From the NCBI GenBank assembly GCA_937901335.1, contig CALCHC010000067.1, positions 1 to 8,713 on the forward strand: 8,713 bases of DNA, in the 5' to 3' direction. The translations under genes were made by a program, and so were the position numbers. Below the pieces are notes generated by a model. That model was given only the letters and a program-made list of their open reading frames with translations, was not told where the DNA came from and ran no database searches. Below are positions 5,676-8,713 of the stretch, piece after piece (position 1 is the first letter of the stretch; each line of letters opens with the position of its first letter). This stretch comes from an uncultured Phascolarctobacterium sp. (GTDB taxonomy: Bacteria; Bacillota; Negativicutes; Acidaminococcales; Acidaminococcaceae).

Positions 5676-7022
5676 TTAATGCATAAAGGGGAGTTTAAAT
5701 CCACCTTTAGAAGCAAATTTAGCCATACCCTGCATTTTCTTCATCATTTTTTTACTTTCTTCGAAGTTTTTCAGCAGTTTGTTAACGTCTTGTACGCGCA
5801 TGCCACAGCCTGCTGCGATACGTTTACGTCTGCTACCATTGATGATGTCAGGATTACGACGTTCTTTCGGAGTCATGGAACGGATGATTGCTTCGATGCG
5901 GTCGAATTCTCTTTCGTCCACATTAGCTTCTTTCAGCTTTTGGCTGATACCGCCCATACCAGGAATCAAGCCCAGGATGGTTTCCAAAGAACCTAATTTT
6001 TTTACTTGTTGCATTTGGTCAAGGAACTGTTCAAGAGTAAATTCATCTTTACGCAGTTTCTTTTCCATTTCCATAGCTTTAGCCAAGTCAGTGGTAGATT
6101 GAATTTTTTCTACCAAAGTCAGGATATCGCCCATGCCCAAGATACGGGATGCCATACGGTCGGGATGGAAAGGTTCCAATGCGTCGAGCTTTTCGCCCAT
6201 ACCAATCAATTTTACCGGTTTGCCGGTTACTGCTTTTACGGAAAGTACAGCACCACCACGAGCGTCGCCGTCCAGCTTGGTTACAATCAAGCCGTCAATG
6301 CCAAGTTCGTTGTTGAAGCTTTCAGCTACGGTTACTGCATCTTGACCGGTCATAGCATCGACTACCAGTAAGATTTCGTGCGGATTAACGGTGCCTTTAA
6401 TTTCACGCAACTCGTTCATCAGCTCTTCGTTAATATGTAAACGACCTGCGGTATCGATAATAACAGTATCGCAAGCCAAAGAGTAAGCTTTGTCAATTGC
6501 TTGACGTGCAATTTCTACCGGGGAAACTTTATCACCCAAGGTAAATACAGGAACATTCAGTTGTTCACCCAAAACTTGTAATTGGGTAATCGCTGCCGGA
6601 CGATAAACGTCGCCTGCTACCAACATAGGTTTTTTCTTTTTACGTTTCAAGTAGTTTGCCAATTTGCCGGCGGTAGTAGTTTTACCTGCACCTTGCAAAC
6701 CAACCAACATAATTACTGTGGGAGGTTTGTCAGCTACAGTCAACTTGCTTTGAGAACCACCCAACAATTGAATCAATTCGTCATTAACGATTTTGATGAT
6801 TTGTTGGTGCGGATTGAGGCTTTCGCTAACCTCTGCACCCAAGGCACGTTCTTTAACTTTGCCGATAAAATCCTTAACTACTTTGAAGTTTACGTCGGCT
6901 TCCAGTAAAGCCATACGCACTTCGCGTAAAGGCGCTTTTAAATCATCTTCGCTGATTTTGCCAGCACCACGGAACATCTTTATAGCATTCTGTAATCTTT
7001 CAGATAAACTTTCAAAAGCCAT
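5676..7022 (-). CDS. ffh: Signal recognition particle protein Ffh (SRP54)
   Basis: Ffh binds signal sequences on translating ribosomes together with the 4.5S/6S SRP RNA and delivers them to FtsY at the membrane. The 448-residue protein has the N domain (about 1-95), the GTPase P-loop GLQGAGKTT (108-116), the GDVYRPAA insertion region (137-144), DTAGR (190-194), TKLDGDARGG (248-257), and the methionine-rich M domain from about residue 300. The M domain includes PGMGG (354-358) and the SRP RNA-binding helix-turn SRRKRIAAGCG (397-407). Many Met residues near the C-terminus (KKMMKKMQGM) are typical of the signal-binding region. The start ATG is 9 bases after ylxM, and the site TAAGG overlaps the ylxM stop. 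Its partner ftsY is two genes upstream. The SRP RNA gene is not in the window. Confidence 0.98.
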   Translation of the reverse strand: MAFESLSERLQNAIKMFRGAGKISEDDLKAPLREVRMALLEADVNFKVVKDFIGKVKERALGAEVSESLNPHQQIIKIVNDELIQLLGGSQSKLTVADKPPTVIMLVGLQGAGKTTTAGKLANYLKRKKKKPMLVAGDVYRPAAITQLQVLGEQLNVPVFTLGDKVSPVEIARQAIDKAYSLACDTVIIDTAGRLHINEELMNELREIKGTVNPHEILLVVDAMTGQDAVTVAESFNNELGIDGLIVTKLDGDARGGAVLSVKAVTGKPVKLIGMGEKLDALEPFHPDRMASRILGMGDILTLVEKIQSTTDLAKAMEMEKKLRKDEFTLEQFLDQMQQVKKLGSLETILGLIPGMGGISQKLKEANVDEREFDRIEAIIRSMTPKERRNPDIINGSRRKRIAAGCGMRVQDVNKLLKNFEESKKMMKKMQGMAKFASKGGFKLPFMH

Positions 7023-7031
7023 TTACTAACC

Positions 7032-7379
7032 TTACCTACTTTCGCCACACATTTCGTTTAAGATTTGGATGGCTTTTTCATTTTGCGGCTGTTTGCCAGC
7101 CAACAGTTTTATTACAGAGCGTAAACGCTCTTTATCAGCTTCATCACGAGCAAGAAGACCAAGCTTCTTTTCGTTCTTTTCCAGAGTTTGTTCAACGCGT
7201 TTCAGCAAATCGTGAACCGCTTGTCTAGAAACTCCAAGTTCTTCGCCGATTTCAGTCAAGGACAAATCATCGTAGAAGTAATATTTTAAGCATTGCTGCT
7301 GTTTTTCAGTTAACAGGCCGCCGTACATATCAAACAGTCTGCCCAGCCTCATTCTTTGCTCAAAATCTTGCTCTAACAA
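7032..7379 (-). CDS. ylxM: YlxM-like helix-turn-helix protein, SRP accessory factor
   Basis: This 115-residue protein matches the YlxM/UPF0122 family. It contains RLFDMYGGLLTEKQQQCLK, then YYFYDDLSLTEIGEELGVSRQAVHDLLKR split around residues 32-60; the latter is a sigma-70 region-4-like helix-turn-helix, followed by a helical charged tail. YlxM is nearly always encoded beside ffh; in streptococci it binds SRP components and modulates their GTPase activity. The start chosen is TTG at 7379, because GAGGA (7392-7388) lies 8 bases upstream. A GTG at 7394 is in frame, but it lies within about 15 bases of the inferred transcript start and lacks a ribosome binding site. It is the first gene after a consensus promoter, so it heads the operon. 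Confidence 0.92.
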   Translation of the reverse strand: MLEQDFEQRMRLGRLFDMYGGLLTEKQQQCLKYYFYDDLSLTEIGEELGVSRQAVHDLLKRVEQTLEKNEKKLGLLARDEADKERLRSVIKLLAGKQPQNEKAIQILNEMCGESR

Positions 7380-7387
7380 TGTACTTT

Positions 7388-7392
7388 TCCTC
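7388..7392 (-). promoter_or_regulatory. Ribosome binding site that selects the TTG start of ylxM
   Basis: GAGGA on the minus strand sits 8 bases before TTG 7379, and it overlaps the rival GTG codon at 7394-7392. It leaves a leader of only about 29 bases from the predicted transcript start. Confidence 0.6.
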
Positions 7393-7414
7393 ACTCAAAA
7401 TATCCGACTTTGAC

Positions 7415-7443
7415 ATTATACTGGAAAAGCTCTACTGTGTCAA
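7415..7443 (-). promoter_or_regulatory. Full-consensus sigma-A promoter of the ylxM-ffh-rpsP-trmD operon
   Basis: On the minus strand TTGACA (7443-7438), an exact 17-base spacer and TATAAT (7420-7415) match both hexamers 6/6. Transcription should begin near 7409-7408. It begins 6 bases after the ftsY stop codon. An imperfect inverted repeat with 9-bp arms (one mismatch) and a 4-base loop spans 7438-7459, covering the -35 box and the ftsY stop. Confidence 0.93.
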
Positions 7444-7449
7444 GTATTT

Positions 7450-8382
7450 TTACTTGTCAGTTTCAAATAATGCTTCAACAAATTTTTCAGGCTCGAAGGG
7501 GCGGAAGTCCATAATACCTTCGCCTACACCAATCCATTTTACAGGCAAGCCAAGCTCTTCTTTAATAGCAATAACTACGCCGCCTTTAGCAGTACCATCA
7601 AGTTTAGTAAGCACTACGCCGGTAACATTGGCAGTTTCCATAAACACTTTAGCTTGGTTGATTGCATTTTGACCGGTAGTAGCATCCAGTACCAAGAAGG
7701 TTTCGTGGGGAGCTTCGGGGATTTCACGTTTAATGATGCGATGTACTTTTTCAAGTTCGTTCATTAAATTAGCTTTATTATGCAAACGACCTGCAGTATC
7801 AATGAAAAGAATATCTGCTTTACGAGCGATTGCTGCTTTCAAAGCGTCAAACACTACTGCTGCAGGGTCAGCGCCTTCTGCATGTTTGATAATGTCACAG
7901 CCTGCACGACCTGCCCAAATGGTAAGTTGTTCAGAAGCTGCCGCACGGAAGGTATCCGCACCCGCAATGACTACTTTCTTGCCCTGAGCTTTGAATTTGC
8001 CTGCAAGCTTTCCTACAGTAGTCGTCTTTCCTACACCATTTACTCCGATAACCATAACAACAGATGTCTTTTCTTCGAATTCGTAAGCTGTTTCGCCAAC
8101 GTTCATCTGTTCCTTGATACTATCAATCAGAATCTGACGACATTCCATTGGTTCTTTAATGTGTTTTTCTTTTACTTTTGCTTTCAAATCATCCAGAATA
8201 TTATAAGTAGCCTCTACACCAAGGTCTCCCATAATCAGGACTTCTTCCAGTTCTTCATAAAAATCATCGTCAATATTGGAAAACCCATGGAAAATACTAT
8301 CAATTCCTGAAACAATAGTATTTCTTGTTTTTGTCAGCCCCGATACGAGACGTTTAAAAAAACCTTTCTTTTCCTCTGCCAT
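7450..8382 (-). CDS. ftsY: Signal recognition particle receptor FtsY
   Basis: FtsY is the membrane-associated SRP receptor GTPase that pairs with Ffh and hands ribosome-nascent chains to SecYEG. The 310-residue protein has a very short basic N-terminus (EEKKGFFKRLVSGLTKTR) in place of the long acidic A region of E. coli FtsY, as in most Firmicutes. This is followed by the N domain (about 20-100), the P-loop GVNGVGKTT (113-121), GADTFRAAASEQL (141-153), DTAGR (195-199), and TKLDGTAKGG (259-268); the end PVKWIGVGEGIMDFRPFEPE is typical. TAGGAGG lies 5 bases before the ATG and contains the smc stop codon, so translation is probably coupled to smc. A consensus promoter for the next operon lies directly downstream of it. 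Confidence 0.98.
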   Translation of the reverse strand: MAEEKKGFFKRLVSGLTKTRNTIVSGIDSIFHGFSNIDDDFYEELEEVLIMGDLGVEATYNILDDLKAKVKEKHIKEPMECRQILIDSIKEQMNVGETAYEFEEKTSVVMVIGVNGVGKTTTVGKLAGKFKAQGKKVVIAGADTFRAAASEQLTIWAGRAGCDIIKHAEGADPAAVVFDALKAAIARKADILFIDTAGRLHNKANLMNELEKVHRIIKREIPEAPHETFLVLDATTGQNAINQAKVFMETANVTGVVLTKLDGTAKGGVVIAIKEELGLPVKWIGVGEGIMDFRPFEPEKFVEALFETDK

Positions 8383-8391
8383 ATATTCCTC

Positions 8392-8713
8392 CTAATCATC
8401 TAATTCCTGTTCTAATAAATCCACAGAAACAAGTGTTGATACTCCTTTTTCCTGCATTGTGATACCGTATAAACGGTCAGCTAAGGTCATCGTACCTCTT
8501 CTATGTGTAATTACAATGAATTGTGTATGTTTGGTTAATTTGTGTAGATATTTTGCAAAACGAGTTACATTGGAATCATCCAACGCCGCTTCAATTTCAT
8601 CCAACAAACAGAACGGAGATGGTTTTAAATTCTGAATTGCGAATAATAGAGAAATCGCTGTTAAAGCTTTTTCTCCACCAGACAACTGCATCATATTTTG
8701 CAATTTCTTTCCT
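8392..8713 (-). CDS. smc: Chromosome segregation protein SMC, C-terminal fragment (cut by window edge)
   Basis: The frame is open to the window edge, and only the last 107 residues are present. They form the C-terminal half of the ATPase head: the ABC signature LSGGEKALTA, the Walker B FCLLDEIEAALDD with its D-loop, and the H-loop region VITHRRGTMTLADRLYGITM. This combination with AALDD and HRRGTM is specific to SMC rather than to RecF, RecN or MutS. SMC forms condensin with ScpA and ScpB and organises the chromosome. The apparent TTG at 8703 is internal, since GKK precedes it in frame as in the usual GKKLQNL motif. The stop lies 9 bases before ftsY; smc-ftsY linkage is standard in Firmicutes. 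Confidence 0.96.
   Translation of the reverse strand, partial: GKKLQNMMQLSGGEKALTAISLLFAIQNLKPSPFCLLDEIEAALDDSNVTRFAKYLHKLTKHTQFIVITHRRGTMTLADRLYGITMQEKGVSTLVSVDLLEQELDD

Noticed and set aside
5679..7029. Plus-strand frames opposite ffh of up to 121 residues
   Set aside because: Their composition follows the codon pattern of ffh; there are no ribosome binding sites or recognisable domains.

Overview
The window carries a conserved housekeeping locus of a low-to-moderate GC Firmicute, entirely on the minus strand, joined at its left end to two unrelated gene fragments. The order smc, ftsY, ylxM, ffh, rpsP, khpA, ylqD-like, rimM, trmD, SPOUT methyltransferase, rplS, lepB, ylqF, together with strong AGGAGG-type ribosome binding sites, is typical of Firmicutes. 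The ylqD-like gene and the TM1570-type SPOUT gene between trmD and rplS suggest Negativicutes (for example an Acidaminococcaceae or Phascolarctobacterium relative). That placement is an inference from gene content, not a database result.

Layout, in the direction of transcription (right to left). The window opens inside the 3' end of smc (chromosome condensation), followed 9 bases later by ftsY (SRP receptor). Just after the ftsY stop lies a fully consensus sigma-A promoter (TTGACA, 17 bases, TATAAT). It appears to drive a compact operon: ylxM, ffh (SRP GTPase), rpsP (S16), khpA (KH-domain RNA chaperone), ylqD-like, rimM (30S maturation), trmD (tRNA m1G37) and a SPOUT-fold RNA methyltransferase. 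Several of these genes overlap by 1 to 4 bases. rplS (L19) has its own promoter, a roughly 60-base leader and a strong rho-independent terminator. After that terminator a further promoter precedes lepB (signal peptidase I) and ylqF/rbgA (50S assembly GTPase), which overlap by 4 bases. The locus therefore combines co-translational export (Ffh, FtsY, YlxM, LepB), ribosome building and maturation (S16, L19, RimM, RbgA) and RNA modification or chaperoning (TrmD, SPOUT, KhpA).

The left 780 bases do not belong to this pattern. Bases 2-469 on the plus strand encode six gapless 26-residue repeats of the BspA/DUF285 surface-protein type. The repeats stop exactly at a unit boundary. From there to about base 780 the minus strand reads as an AT-rich internal fragment of what looks like a radical SAM-family protein, without its N-terminus or iron-sulfur motif. 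It directly abuts the C-terminus of ylqF with no intergenic DNA. Two sharp junctions within 320 bases point either to a natural rearrangement or to a chimeric assembly, and this is the main thing in the window to verify.

No tRNA, rRNA, CRISPR array, insertion sequence or complete mobile element was seen. No gene-free stretch exceeds 300 bases; the longest without an intact gene is about 551-771, and it holds the radical SAM-like remnant.
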